A DNA stretch of 64,000 nucleotides from Prostheceraeus crozeri (GCA_907163375.1 CAJQUW010010485.1:124001-188000); one strand, 5' to 3'. Shown: positions 10,104-22,586, counted from the first letter of the stretch. The notes: generated by a model not told the origin, from the sequence alone. Translations and numbers: made by a program.

Positions 10104-11100
10104 CATGGACTCCTAGATATACAACACCTGGACTGAAAGCTGAAATTCATTTATGCGCAAGACGGCTGATTTGACTGAAAGTAGATGGAGAAAAATATTT
10201 GCTATCAAATGAAAGTGAGATGATTTGAGAAAGAGAAGTAGGAATTTCTGGAAATCAGACGATCTGATTGCGATCAACTGATCATCGTTTTACTCACTGA
10301 TGAAGGACATTGTTACCTGTTACCTTGAGCTATTTAATCTTTCAGATGCTCTACCGCTGTTATCACACCACCTTGTGTTGGTCAGGAAAATGTCGTTTTA
10401 TCTGTTCAATTGTATGCACAGTGAAAAACAGGAAAATGTCGTTTTATCTGTTCAATTGTATGCACAGTGAAAAACACATTTTTTGTATGCTTTATGATAA
10501 TCCCCTTCTTGAATTTGTATTGTGCTGTGTCGCAGTTTGGTACTGGAGAACAAATATTTAGTCTCATGGCTATTATTATGGACAACACAGTGACGAAGCA
10601 CTCGATGTGGTCTTTACACTGTGGACACCAATTCACAGAAGTTCTGAATGTGGCTCAAAAATATCTTTCCGATCGAAAGATCAACATCTCGTACAACAAC
10701 CAGGTTACTTAAAAATTCCTGCTAATTTTTTGCTCGTTACGACTAATATGTTCCAGGTATGACGGCATTAAGTTTTGCAGTCAATGTCTTTACGTTTATT
10801 CCACAATATGTCGGAGATTTTTATTTGATTAATGTAGTTTCATGCGATGCACATACTCGCAGACTGGAATAACAAGTTGTAGTTCCTAAAGAGAGTGATG
10901 TGATGGTGGCTAGATGCATGAATCTTATCAATAAAACCATCATCTCAGAAGAAAATAATCGTCACAGTTTACTTTTATATTAAGTTTATGCTGTTCGATG
11001 AAAAACGTTCAAGCGACACACACATCGGATTAAAACAAGATTCATTTCGCCATTATTCGAGCAGCTTTCAGTCCAGGTGTTATATATCTAGGAGTCCATG
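10104..11100. mobile_element. Non-autonomous TIR element with 7-bp target duplication
   Basis: Inverted termini of about 39 bp begin CATGGACTCCTAGATATA; the right copy (11062-11100) differs at only one or two positions. Both sides are flanked by ATTGAAC (10097-10103 and 11101-11107), a 7-bp target-site duplication. The 997-bp interior has no convincing transposase. CA-starting TIRs with a 7-8 bp duplication would fit a P-superfamily or hAT-like derivative; the superfamily is inferred only. Confidence 0.85.
10383..10474. repeat. 46-bp tandem duplication
   Basis: Two adjacent, essentially identical 46-bp copies starting CAGGAAAATGTCGTTTTATC inside the TIR element. The short open frame across them is probably not coding. 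Confidence 0.93.
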
Positions 11101-11107
11101 ATTGAAC

Positions 11108-12780
11108 CCGTTTATCCATTACATGCACGTATTTAACATTACTTTTTACCATCACTTTCAGCTAAATGTTACACTTCTATGCCAAAGATATTCATTTCAT
11201 GGATATATTTGGTGCATATCTCTGTAAATCTATGACCTGATTAATTGATATGATCTGTTTTGAATTAATTTGTATGGCTGATCGCGATGTCTATATTCAC
11301 CAATAGCAATGGTAATACTCGTCTCGCTTCGCTCGTTCTACAGTTTCAGTGTCTTATAGACATCGTATTAACATTGCTATACTGTCAGTTGATTTCCTGT
11401 TGATATCAGTTCCCATTCTGCAGACTATTCTACATGATGTTCTTCCATTTTACATGGTTTGACATATGTCCTTCTTAAATTTCCTAGTAAGTTATCGGTA
11501 AATCAACTGTTGAGTAAAAAAATTCAATTGGTATTTTGGTTGCATCACATAAATACATAGAAATCAAATTTGCACAGCTTGTTAATTCACATTCACTTTT
11601 ACATGAGTTTTCTTAGAATATTTTTATTAGTTTTTGTTCATAACAAGAAAAGTAATTGAAAACGTCGGAAGCAGATTTCAAAAACGCAAAAATTGTAAAT
11701 GAAAGATTTTGTCATCTTATATGGCTTTTGCTTTGTGATTAGTTTTATTATTTCGATGCTTTCAGATATAAAAATGAATTTCGACTTGAATGCATAAGAA
11801 ATGCACCACTACAGTAGTTATGCATGCTATGTCATATTTAGCGCAAATTCAATACTTGACATACTTGTAAAACTACAAAAACCTTCAAACTATCAGACAT
11901 GCCTGAAAACTGTACTAAGGTAAGTATGCCATGTGGTGTTGCTAGATAACCAACATTATGCACGTTTATCGACACATTAATTATCGGTCACAAAGTGCAC
12001 ACGATCACTTAGACCTGTGAATCAGTGTGCATATCATCATTAAACTTTGATTGTTTCGGGATGCTTTCGACTACATCTACGACATACACGTCACTATCAT
12101 TAAATGGTATTTATGGTACTTATCTCCTCCCCCACGCTTTCGAATTTCTCTAAATTTTGTAAAAATGAATCAATCGTCCCAAAACTCTAGGTACACGTAA
12201 GTGAAGACATTTTCTACCCACATGCCAAAATTTGTGCAATTTGGTCAAGTACTTTTTGAACTAGGGGCGCTAGCCTGAAGTGCATCGATGTCTGCAGCTT
12301 GTTCTGACTTCTTAATTCTGACCTCATCGTCTGCGCAGAAAGCACTTGAGGTCAACAAAGTCATTTCCCGACAACTCGTGAAGTGATAATGATTTAGCCA
12401 CATCCACACACTAACATGTTTAGCTTAAAAAAGGTGTGGCAAGGTAGTGGCCGTGGGAAGATTTCAAATAGCAGTGGATGAGACGAAGAGAGAGAGAGAA
12501 CAATGCACACACGAGCAGCAATAACGCGTCGAGTCGAACAGACAAAGTCAGATCACGCTTAACATCGCTACACTTCACGTAATCGTCTTTAATGCAAACT
12601 TGTTCGTTCTGCATAAACTTTTGTAAGTTGTTAGAAAATATGCTTAAGTACGTCTCCATGAAGTTTGGGGACAATTGATTCATTTTTGCAGAATTTAGAC
12701 AAATTTGAAAACCTGGGGGAGTTAACCCATAAGTATCAATTAAATAAGTGATGACAGCAAACGGGAGGATAATGATTATG
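11108..12780. other. No gene recognised
   Basis: AT-rich intergenic or intronic sequence. No frame of credible length, RNA gene or clear repeat was found. A G-rich stretch near 12250-12350 contains no coding signal. Confidence 0.4.
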
Positions 12781-12928
12781 ATTAGATGGTTGCACTCACT
12801 CTCTTGAATTATTTCCAATTCTTCGGCTAATTATCATTAAAAGAAAAAGTCACTTTTCTTTTTCTTCTGATAATGAGAAGGATTGGCAAAAATTCAAAGG
12901 AAAAACCCCTTAAGTGCAACCATTTAAT
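12781..12928. repeat. About 148-bp imperfect hairpin
   Basis: The arms 12781-12850 and 12852-12928 are imperfect complements: ATTAGATGGTTGCACT at the left end against AGTGCAACCATTTAAT at the right, and AAAGAAAAAGT/ACTTTTCTTTTTC at the tip, with almost no loop. A short foldback element is the simplest reading. Confidence 0.75.
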
Positions 12929-14724
12929 CACAACAATAAATAAAAATTACAAATTTTCCCTTTCAAGTTATGCCTATCAACACAATGATAAAGACTTTTT
13001 TAGATTCTCTGATATCATAAAAAATAAATACAAGACAGAATATGTATGTATATTGAAGCAAGTAGGAGATAAAAATAACAAGCAAAATGTCAAAATAGTG
13101 CAGTGTGCAGGAGACTGCATGGATACATGTACAGGAACAAATAATCGTCCGCAAACTTGCAGGTGCAGCTTCGTGTTGCACATCAATATTTTTCGGCACA
13201 GGCAAGTTCCTTTACACACACACACCGCAGAGTTTCCATTGGAGAACCACTTTATGGCTGGGAATGATGCGCTCACAGAATTAAGCAGTCAGCTCATCCT
13301 GTCTTCCATTTGACATTTTTTGCTATTCAGTTAGTGCATGATGCAGGAGGCACACAGCAAAAGCCAAAAGCCAGAAGTCATTTGAGATAAAATTGTACTG
13401 CAGATGGCTTATGGCTAATTTTCTCCTTGATAAATTCGTCTAACGGAAATATAATTCACACTGTTCGACTGTTCACAATCTAAAGCTTTTGACTGTGTAC
13501 GCTTAATGTGGTGCTAATCTTTTGGTTCGTCATAATTCAGGCCTAAATTTGCAGTACGTTCAATAGAAAATTGATCTTCTTGCCCCTCGAGACTAGTTCT
13601 GGACGTGACCGAAAGTATTGAGAAACCTAAACGCGCAGACAAGGCTATATCAAAGCTATTTTGCATTTATTAGTAATCCTCACAAAATATATAATTGCAT
13701 AGAATTTCACTTGGATGTGACTGCTCGATGCTATTTATGGGTTCACAACGATTACAACTAAAAGAGGTAGAGATTATGGGCAACAGAAATCATCAATTGC
13801 GAGCCGTATACAGTAAGAATTTGAATATCGAGTTTAATTAACTAAAAAAAGACCTCAGAGAGATGCAATCTTTTAATTGATGAAATGTCCCATTTTAAAG
13901 TCACATCTGAATTAGTCTTCATCTCGGCTGTATAAGATTATTGTTATATTTTCTTCAAGTTATTTGCACATCAGCGATTTGGAATTCTTGTTGCAAGGTG
14001 TCCAAAAAAAGTACTTTGATCGGCTAGCAATACATTTTGATCTTTTGTATTGGTCAGCTGATGAAGCAACTGGCCGCAGAAAGCATTGAGTAAATACATG
14101 AAATGAATTAGAAAATAGGGATCTAATGATGACCACTTCAGATGACCGAGGTATAAATACGATATCATTATTCCTGTCAAGAATGTAAGTAAGCAATCCT
14201 TCATTGCTCCACTACAACGATTCTGTGAACACGTACAATATATGAGTAGCAACGACGTCAATAGATGAGAAAGCGATGAGAAGGCAATGGTCAATGAGGT
14301 ACATAAAATGAAATACAATAAAATTATTTACAAAATTTGATAAAAGATCTGCTAAAGCGTGTAGTTTTCGCAAAATGCTTAGACAAATGCTTCTTGTCTT
14401 GAATAAAATAGCTATTGTATTATGACTTGCGATATTTCTAGCATTATGCATCCTACATATGTACGGGGTAGGCCACTCACGGGTCGGGTGCGTATGGGTA
14501 AGACACTCAAGGGTGTGTGGTGCGCCCACCGCTTTATATTTGAAAAACCTTTATTTAATAAGCAATCCAATTATTTGGCAGTAACAGTTGGTTGTTTTGA
14601 ACGAGTGCGTCTAACCGAAAAACGAATGGAAAATAGTCTGGCATTGTAACATAAAAAGCTTGTCTTCAAAGCAGGCGAACATTGGATGAGCTGACATTGC
14701 AATTCTCAGATGACGGCACATTTG
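12929..14724. other. No gene recognised; 3' flank of the GPCR gene
   Basis: Short frames on both strands (for example 12873-13313) have no domains or family likeness. The part next to 14725 would hold the receptor 3' UTR; no clear polyadenylation signal was picked. Confidence 0.4.
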
Positions 14725-15867
14725 TCATATTTTGGAAACTTTGCTTAACTCCATACCTTTATTCCCAGCTCCCGAGGTCGCTGATTCGGCTTGTGTTACA
14801 GCAGACATTCCAAAACAGCGGTTAAAATAGGTCCTGAAAAATTCGGCATCTTTTGCATAGAACAAAACATTGAAGGCTGATGGAATGAACGATATTATGT
14901 TGATGTATCCATAAAACGTTACAATATCCAGAAATATGATTTGACTGCGCGTTTCAGGATACGGGGATTTTTCGAAAACCATAACATAGAAGAATGCGAT
15001 TGCGTCGGGAAAGTAGAAAGTTATGTAAAATATGCTCATCCACAACAGATTCATAGTTGTACGCCTTTGTCGTCTTGAAACTTTGTTGTCAGTAGTTGAA
15101 GAATTGTTACTGTCTCCAACTTTTGATTGCAAAAGTGTCTGTAACTTGATGAAAAGAATAATATTCATTGCTGTAACTATTGCAGTAACCAGAAAAGCAT
15201 GTGATATTGCCGCTTGATATATCGCAAAGTACAAACGCATTGAGCTTTCCTTTGCTTCAACCCAACAGCTTGGTCCGGATATGGTTGCGTTTACAATGGG
15301 AGTGTACATTGTGCGAATGCGCACGTTCACAAGCAACATGAGCGTACAGGCTAAATGAATGACGTAGATTGCAGATACAATTATGATTGGCGACTTAAGA
15401 GTTCGTGTGCGATACGAAAGTGGTCGGAACACAGCCCATAAGCGATCATAGCTAATCAATACCAAACATATAAGAGATGGTGAGCGCGCAAAAAACTGGG
15501 CAACATAGAAAAACATGCAGACTGAATAATTTGCTGACCAACTGATTGCAAAAGGAACGCTTCCATACACGCCCAAATAAAGATATGTGAGTCTCGGGAA
15601 CATTCTTGCAACCGCGTCCACTGCATCAAACACAGACATAAGGAACATGTACACGTGATGCTTTGACCACTTCTTGTAATGTCGAACAAAAACAACAATT
15701 GTGATCAGGTTTGAGATGATCGTAATTGCCAGAAGAACAATTGGGATGATATTGCTCCATGAATAGGGAACAATTCGTTGAGAAATGAGGATCAGATTTT
15801 GTGTGTTGATGACTCTGGCTTCGAATGGAACCGCTGATTGAATCATCGTTGTCTGCCTGTATCTCAA
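14725..15867 (-). CDS. Rhodopsin-class (class A) GPCR, orphan, single exon
   Basis: A 380-residue seven-helix receptor. TM1 is about 40-63 (N53), TM2 about 72-92 with an Asp (81 or 84) at the sodium site, TM3 about 112-140 with C117, followed by SYDRLWAVFRPLSY in which DRL replaces DRY. TM4 is about 160-182. ECL2 has C201 to pair with C117 and a glycosylation site NAT at 193. TM5 is about 212-242. ICL3 is basic (SRRQRRT). TM6 is about 271-297 with FYFPD in place of CWxP. TM7 is about 308-337, ending SAFNVLFY where NPxxY is expected. The C-tail has C351 for possible palmitoylation. Overall it resembles invertebrate peptide-receptor-like (FMRFamide-receptor type) orphans; the ligand is unknown. 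The ATG at 15867 precedes an N-terminus of normal length without a signal peptide. It is the clearest host gene in the window. Confidence 0.9.
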   Translation of the reverse strand: MRYRQTTMIQSAVPFEARVINTQNLILISQRIVPYSWSNIIPIVLLAITIISNLITIVVFVRHYKKWSKHHVYMFLMSVFDAVDAVARMFPRLTYLYLGVYGSVPFAISWSANYSVCMFFYVAQFFARSPSLICLVLISYDRLWAVFRPLSYRTRTLKSPIIIVSAIYVIHLACTLMLLVNVRIRTMYTPIVNATISGPSCWVEAKESSMRLYFAIYQAAISHAFLVTAIVTAMNIILFIKLQTLLQSKVGDSNNSSTTDNKVSRRQRRTTMNLLWMSIFYITFYFPDAIAFFYVMVFEKSPYPETRSQIIFLDIVTFYGYINIISFIPSAFNVLFYAKDAEFFRTYFNRCFGMSAVTQAESATSGAGNKGMELSKVSKI

Positions 15868-17942
15868 TGCTTAACTATCGAAGACAAAAACTCTGCAAGA
15901 TATAAGTGATGTTTTTATATTTAGCTTTTGCTCTTATTTGTTCAATCATCTTTCCCAATCACAATGGTTTCAGATTTTCTCCTGCAGTTGTATATTAGGA
16001 ATGATTTAGTTAATGAATGTTGAAAATATTGCAAGCGCTAATCTATTAAGCATGTTGACTACAAGTATAACAAAGGTAAAATGTCATTTTGGATTCACGA
16101 ATTGTGCTGATTGCCTCACTGTTTTAAAGGGCGGATGTTCTACCAAACCCGACTCAGGTATAATTGAAAACAGACAGTCGTTGGTGGTGGAAGAGATCGA
16201 TGATTGCGGAAAGGCTTTTAAAATGAATTCACCAGGTGAGTCCATCGAAGCTTTCTTCAGGCATTGCATCAGAAACAGTGATACCTACCTTTTTCATCAC
16301 TAATGTCCCTGGTGCTGTGATTCATTCACGCTACATCTGACCAGCAAAGATTGCTCACAGATTACACTGACGCACTCATTCTTACAGCATATGTATAAAT
16401 CCAAACTGCAGGAAAATTTGTGTTAAAAGTAGATAAAAAAACACTGTTGCAATAGCATTTGAGGTTTCGTTGCATTGCTTTGTGGTGATCAAATTAGTGT
16501 TAAAGGCTATGATTGAGTCAGGACAAATTCCAAACTTTATGCACCAATGGTCACATGCCAAATTAGCAAATCCTTGCAAAACACATGTGGCTTAAGTAAG
16601 TCGTCAGTTTAACCATAGAAATGAGTTTTACCTTGGATCCCTTTGTATAGTCGTTGATCTCTTCTCACCCCTTTGGTATTGAAAAAATTTGCTATGAAAG
16701 AATGTTGTCTATTAACAACTTATCGTGCTTCCCTCTAGTAGATTCACGATATCATCAATCACTCATGTCCATGTGATTTTATTTCAGTTGACTTACAACG
16801 CAAATTCCATTACGTTTCAGCAGCAGATTTTGTGAGGGACAGTCAAGCATTTTGTTTTGTATACATTTTTGAAAAAGACACTTTTTCCAGCAGCCATTTC
16901 ACGAAAACATCAACGTCACTCTGAAAGCTATCAGCAAAAGACCTCTCATTATACATTTGATTCAAAGCTTTTGTTATCATCTGCAAAAAAAATTTTTTGG
17001 TTTTAAAGAATGAAGAAGATCGTCCACTGTGATACTTTTCCGAGCGCGCTCCCTGATGGGCATATTCGTCCCCTGCTGATCTCGCAAACTATTATGCCAA
17101 TTTTGCCAAACCACATGTCAATCAATCGAAAGGGCATTCAAACGGGATTCAGAAAAGCATACTTTTAGGTTATCTCTGGGTTGAGGTGAAGGTCAAACAT
17201 TTTTTGACAAATTTCCATTAGATCACTATTTGAAATGGAAAATGACAACAAAAGTTAATACAATAAGCCATACACTAATCGAAAGATCTGGTCAAAGTGG
17301 TTAATAAAATGGTGATTATTAATCGTCATGAGATTACATCATTATATTAAATGAGGTCAAAGGTCAATTAATAAATTTTGTTCAACTTAAATAGAACTGA
17401 AATCGTACATTTTAGTATTTAGTTTCCGCAGATGAAGAAACAACCCAATTCAGTGAACTTTTACCGAGACACTGAGACTAAAAGCAAAATCACTCATATA
17501 ATTTTAAATGATTGCTAATTTGATGCAGAACTAAAAAGTGCAAAAACAATAAAAATCATAAACATGCATGCATAATAGGCAGATAATTTCAAATTCAAAA
17601 TGTTTGCATTTGTGAATATCTTTATATTGATAGGAAGAATCCTTTATGTAATCGTAGCACACATAGGAACATCTCAAAGGCTGCATTCCCTTTCCCTTGG
17701 ACTTCTTTTCTGTTGAACTCTGATAACATAAAACTTTTAATGTGAAATCAGTTAAGCAAAGACAGGTGCGAACATGTTTTTAATTTTTTCAGAGGCATTG
17801 CCTAAGTTGATGTCCAGGTGATGTGTATTGCTTCATTTTTCTCCATCGATACTCAGTTCAAACACGCCTACACGGTACTTACTTACATACTCACTTATTT
17901 GCTTGCATTCGGAAGTTCTCTTGCGAATATCTTTTTAAGTGA
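15868..17942. other. No gene recognised; GPCR 5' flank
   Basis: A 97-codon frame at 16013-16303 (plus) is Cys-containing but has no recognisable domain or splice context. The rest is AT-rich and without clear repeats. Confidence 0.4.
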
Positions 17943-18716
17943 ATGGGAAAAGAGGTTTTACAGCTGCCGAAAGCTCATTTGTTATGGATGAGGTACATAG
18001 ACGACATATTTGGTATATGGTGCCACGGAGAGGAATCTTGGCAAAGCTTTTTTGAGTTTGTCAATGACTCTCAACCTTCAATTTCCCTTTCCTGTGAATT
18101 TTCGACCACTAGCATCAGGTTTCTTGATCTGGAGATTTATATCTCCAAAAATCGAATTTATTTCGCCGAACTCCTACCATCCAAGCAATGTCTTAAAAAA
18201 CCGTATTTTTGGTGAAACTTGCAGGTGGTTTATTAGAAGTTCAACATACGAGGATTTCAAATCTATCCGTTCGGGAGGAGACAGGGATATACTCGAAGTC
18301 AGACACGGTGTGGGGATGGAAAAGTTTTTAAACTTACTAATTTTGCACCTTCTGATTGTAATGCTGTCTACCGTTCTTGTCTTACCTGTGAAATTTGCCC
18401 ATGTAGCTTTTCTACCAACTGTAAAGGAAAACAAAATGGATTATCCTATTCTTCATCGAGTGTCTTGTGATACGATTGGTGCAATTCATTTGATAGGATG
18501 CAGAAAGTGCCTTATCAGACATGCTGGACAGACTGCGCGATCAGTGTGTCTTCAAGGATTGGTGAACACAACAGTGACATTCGAGATTTCAACCTGACTT
18601 CATTCTCTTTGTATTTTATGAAATTTTGTGGACTTACTAACTTCTCGCTTACAGCAGTGGAGCATTGCAGTGATATAAGGAAAAGACAATCTAACGAAAT
18701 TCTATGGATGACATAG
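17943..18716 (+). pseudogene. Penelope-like element remnant: RT end plus GIY-YIG
   Basis: The first stretch (17943-18212) reads LLWMRYIDDIFGIW, holding the YxDD box of reverse transcriptase, then IRFLDLEIYISKNRIYF. After a frameshift the second stretch reads SCDTIGAIHLIGCRKCLIRH and AGQTARSV, the GIY-YIG-type endonuclease. Another shift gives SRIGEHNSDIRDFN, completing its R..EH..DI segment. At least two frameshifts and missing N-terminal RT motifs show it is a truncated dead copy. Confidence 0.8.
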
Positions 18717-18721
18717 GTCAC

Positions 18722-20469
18722 GGTAAAGCTCGTTACAGTTAATGGTGCTTGATAACTTTTACATTCACAGTTATCGATGTTTTAAGTACTTTTGGAAAAA
18801 GATTTTTGGCTATTCAACTTTCATAGACACTAGTAATTCAACTACTGGTTTATAAACAAAAATATCAATTAGCACATGACAATTAATTTAATTTAGATTC
18901 CCGGTAACGCTCGTTACATTGATTTCCCACTTATTCAAATATCTGACAGGCATTTATCATTTTTATCTAAACTGCTCGCTTGAAAAAGCTAACTCCTTTC
19001 ATGTAAGTTTATTAAAGGCATGGTTGCAAACCTACGTTAAGAAAACAAAACATACCAAATTTGCCAAGTTTTTAATAGCAAAAATATACGGTAACGCTCG
19101 TTACAAGAAGTTGGTAACGCTCGTTTTTTATCTCATGTTAGGAACAGTTACTCAATGATGACACTTTTGATATATTGATTTTCGTCACTTGGGAATGCGG
19201 CTTGTGGATGATATTTCCATTACCGATTGATTTTACCCAATGGATCTTCAAACCAATAGGTTTGGCTGAAGTGAAATAGGATTCGACGTCCTTTTTACTG
19301 GCTAGCACCAAGTCGTGTGGCAAAAATTTGGTGCTAATTGATGTTTTGGCTGTAGAACATCACGGAATGTTGGTCCATCCTAAATCATGCCATTCTTTCT
19401 GTTTCCTATAGCGGCAAGTTTTTTGAGTGCACCTCCAACTCCATCCACCGTGCCTTTCCTGTGATAAGAGGCGAAGGAATTCCATGCAATGTTTGGCATG
19501 AGATTCTCTAAGGGTCATGTATAAATGACGAAGCTGAAGACGAACTTTTTTGCCGTTGATTGCAAACAGACGATTATCTCTCATACCAGGTGCTTGCCGA
19601 GAGATCCCATCAGATAAGAAAAGTTGATAAACTCTTTCTTTTGTCAAATTTGAAAGTCCGCTGCTTCGAAGACGTTTTTGTGTTGTGTTTTGTACATCAT
19701 GCATCTTCACGTACAGTCGATTGATAACTTTCTTCTTTTTACGAGGTGAAGCTGGTAGTGCTCTGGTCGTGCGCTTCATACTACGGTTGAGAATCGATTT
19801 CGAGGAAAAACTCGACATCAGAGAGTTATCACAATTGATTTCCGTCATTTTACTCTCACGAAATTTTCGAACTCTGTTACGCGTAAACATTCTTACATGA
19901 TTTGTTTGACCGGTCTTTGCTCTATACATACGATGACGACGTTATTCTTTCCCTCTGAATCCTTTGTAATTTCTTTATTTTTCATGTGTTCGTGGTAACG
20001 GTTTTGTTTCTCAGCAGCTGTCAATGGCATGTTTGACAAATATGGAATGAATGGACAGTATACACTTGACTCTTGATGAACGCAGCGTCGAAAAATACTA
20101 AGTCATCAACCTTTCATGCGCGTGAGAATGTATCCTTTGGTTAAATATTTATAATTTGAAAATAGTCAATGACATCCAAATTCTGTGTCGATGGCATCAG
20201 CATTTGCATAAAAATCAATTGTGCTTGCTGTCTGCGTGCTTCATGAATGACGTTTGTATCAAAGTTTCTTCGACTCATGGCATGGCAACGCTCGCTACAT
20301 CAATAAGTGTAGATTTTTTAGATATGATGAGTCCGACGTGAAATGAGCTTTTGGTATTAAGTGTAGGTTACTTCCTTCAATAGATGAACAGTAATATGAA
20401 ATAAGCGTATCATCGAATAACTTAGTGTCAGTATAGAGAAGTAGTATTTTCATGGCAACGCTCGTTACA
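18722..20469. repeat. Six dispersed copies of a palindromic 16-mer
   Basis: GGTAACGCTCGTTACA or a close variant occurs at 18722-18737, 18903-18918, 19090-19105, 19113-19125 (partial), 20284-20299 and 20454-20469. The core GTAACG-CT-CGTTAC is an inverted repeat with a two-base spacer. All copies have the same orientation. The last two share the longer word CATGGCAACGCTCG(T/C)TACATCAA. They flank the broken transposon gene at 19290-19929. Confidence 0.85.
19290..19929 (-). pseudogene. Transposon-derived protein of an unnamed animal family, frameshifted
   Basis: The minus-strand frame 19929-19360 has RALPASPRKKKKVI, then LSNLTKERVYQLFLSDGISR followed by QAPGMRDN and KKVRLQLRHLYMTLRESHA. These resemble the DDISRxxPGxxD and LQxRxLxxxLxExxxxF motifs of proteins found in multicopy, transposon-like families of many invertebrates. 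In another frame, 19480-19400 continues with HRKGTVDGVGGALKKLAAIG, resembling the KGxxDGxGGxxK motif of the same proteins. A frameshift near 19480 and later stops show decay. The superfamily is not assigned. The motif likeness is from memory and needs a profile search. Confidence 0.6.
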
Positions 20470-22586
20470 TCAAAATTGAGAACTTTCATAAGCATATTTT
20501 CTGTAATGAACGGCTTATGTATAAAAGCGGTGATACTTTCCGAGACAAGACACATAACTGTTGTAGAAAAGAAAGAAAATATGAATTAATCAAATCAAGT
20601 TGTTATTGGAAACCCATCAAAAACTATAGTGCATTGATTTACTTACTGCTATAGCTTCAACCTTATCATTTGAATTATGAAGAATTGCATTGTAGATTGT
20701 TATTTTTCAATAAATTTTATCATAATCTGAACATTGAGTGACTAGAAACTAGACTAACTAGAAAATGTATAGAGACATACATTAACATTCTTTTGAATTT
20801 GAAAAAAAATCATGTAGTGCAACTTTTACGTGGCCTTGCTCGGTTAAGATGTCTGAAAACAAAAGCACCGAATGGCCTCAATGTGATTGCTGACATAGAA
20901 AGCCCACTCAACCTCGTGATTACATATAGCAACTGGATCAAACGAGTGGTCAGTCTAGAATATGTTGAACGGCATAAAGACCAGGGCTGCATACAGGACT
21001 GACAGGAATCTTCGAACGTTCATGAGGTCAACTCGACCAGACTGACATCCACATAACACTGATTTGTTGCGTATTTTGCCACTTTTACCTCGTGGAGTTG
21101 ATGAAGTGATTATCACGAAACCGGTCCTCCAAAATCGTTTTGCTGTCTCTCAATTGGTGCGAGCGGTATCCGAACTCACAACATTTTTGGGCACGGTCTC
21201 CTTCTTGTTATTTACTTTCTTACTGATTTCGAGACTGCTGCACCACCTTTCAGATCAAGATAAGTGGAGCCGACCTCGTGGTTGTGGATCGAAGCGCAAG
21301 TTGCTGAATGAAGCATCCCAAATGTATGCTGGAATGTCTAGATTAAAATCTGAGAACGAGCCATCAACTACATTTAATCACAGAGGCTGTCATAGAAGGA
21401 CGAAAGCAGATTTGGTAATGTTTTGACATGACGAACATCGCCTTTTAAAAAATGCTCACAACGATTTCTTCAGATATGCAGTCTATAAAAAATGAATATA
21501 ACCTTCATAAAAATGAATATAAAGCAGTGATTTGAAGCAGTCGAAATTAGCAGCGTACCATAAAACCAAAGATATAGCAGTGATTCATATCAGTATCACG
21601 CTGCTTTTTTTACAAGCTAAAGTTTTCAATTGTATTGTGTCAGCAGTCAGCTGTTTGTCCGAATTATAGAGTAGGCATGTAGCAGGTCGAATGGCAGTTC
21701 AAAAAGGTTGGCATGCAGTGAAAATTTCACATCCAGGGATTGAGCTTTTTGCGGAGAATATGGTACGCATGTCTAAAAACTGTTTGATCAGTTTTTTAGA
21801 AAGGGTTTTTTCTGAAAAATATACCTGCGTTTGCACTGCTATTCCATACTTGAGAATTCGACATTTACATGTAAGTGGTGTGAAACTTAATGGATATGAA
21901 ATTTGTATAAGATAAGTTTCATTTCATGGCCACACTTGTTCTCTTCGTGAAATACAACGAGTGAATGATGTACAGCATTTGCAGACATGAAGCTATAATA
22001 CTGAATAAAATTTATTGACTACCAAAGTTATGCAGCTACAAGCTTTGACATGTAGGTATTTGTGTCACTACATGACTGATTGATAGATGGTACTAACAAA
22101 GAAGACATGAAATTTCATGAAAATACTGTGGTAAGAAACTTAAAAAATTTATTTGAAAAAGAAGTTAAGTTCATTACCACGGAAATTTCATGGACCGCAT
22201 CATGATTTAGGTCCATACAAAGAAATGAGAACTTTATTCTGTTTCATATTTCAAAAATCGTGTATTCTTAACTTAGCATATTCAGTTAATATAATTTATC
22301 AACAGGACATAATGGATCTGTCAGGAAGTACACATTTCCTAGACCATTATAATGCATTCTAAGGTCAATAGAAATCACAGTGTGCATGGAATTGAGATAG
22401 AAATTGTTAGAATCATAGAAATCTGACTCTTCGCTTCGCTCGACTAGAATGGATGTTTGTTGATTGCTCTTCACGAAGTCGCATTGTTTTCAATGTGTAT
22501 GACCGTTCACAGTCTAGGATAGTACAGTGCAGTGTCGGATTTCTGTGGTTAGAATCAAAATATTCAATGCGGCTAGAACTCAAGTA
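20470..22586. other. No gene recognised
   Basis: Frames at 20793-21002, 21064-21426 and 21691-21915 have no family likeness or splice support. A short inverted repeat around AGCAGTGATT lies near 21520-21605. Confidence 0.4.

Noticed and set aside
12873..13313. Protein-coding gene on the plus strand
   Set aside because: 146 codons of low-complexity composition without any domain, splice site or family likeness; partly overlaps a hairpin.
14440..14530. GC-rich repeat CACTCACGGGTCGG / CACTCAAGGG as an array
   Set aside because: Only two loose similarities, not a defined repeat.
16013..16303. Small secreted Cys-rich protein
   Set aside because: No signal peptide, irregular Cys spacing and no splice context.
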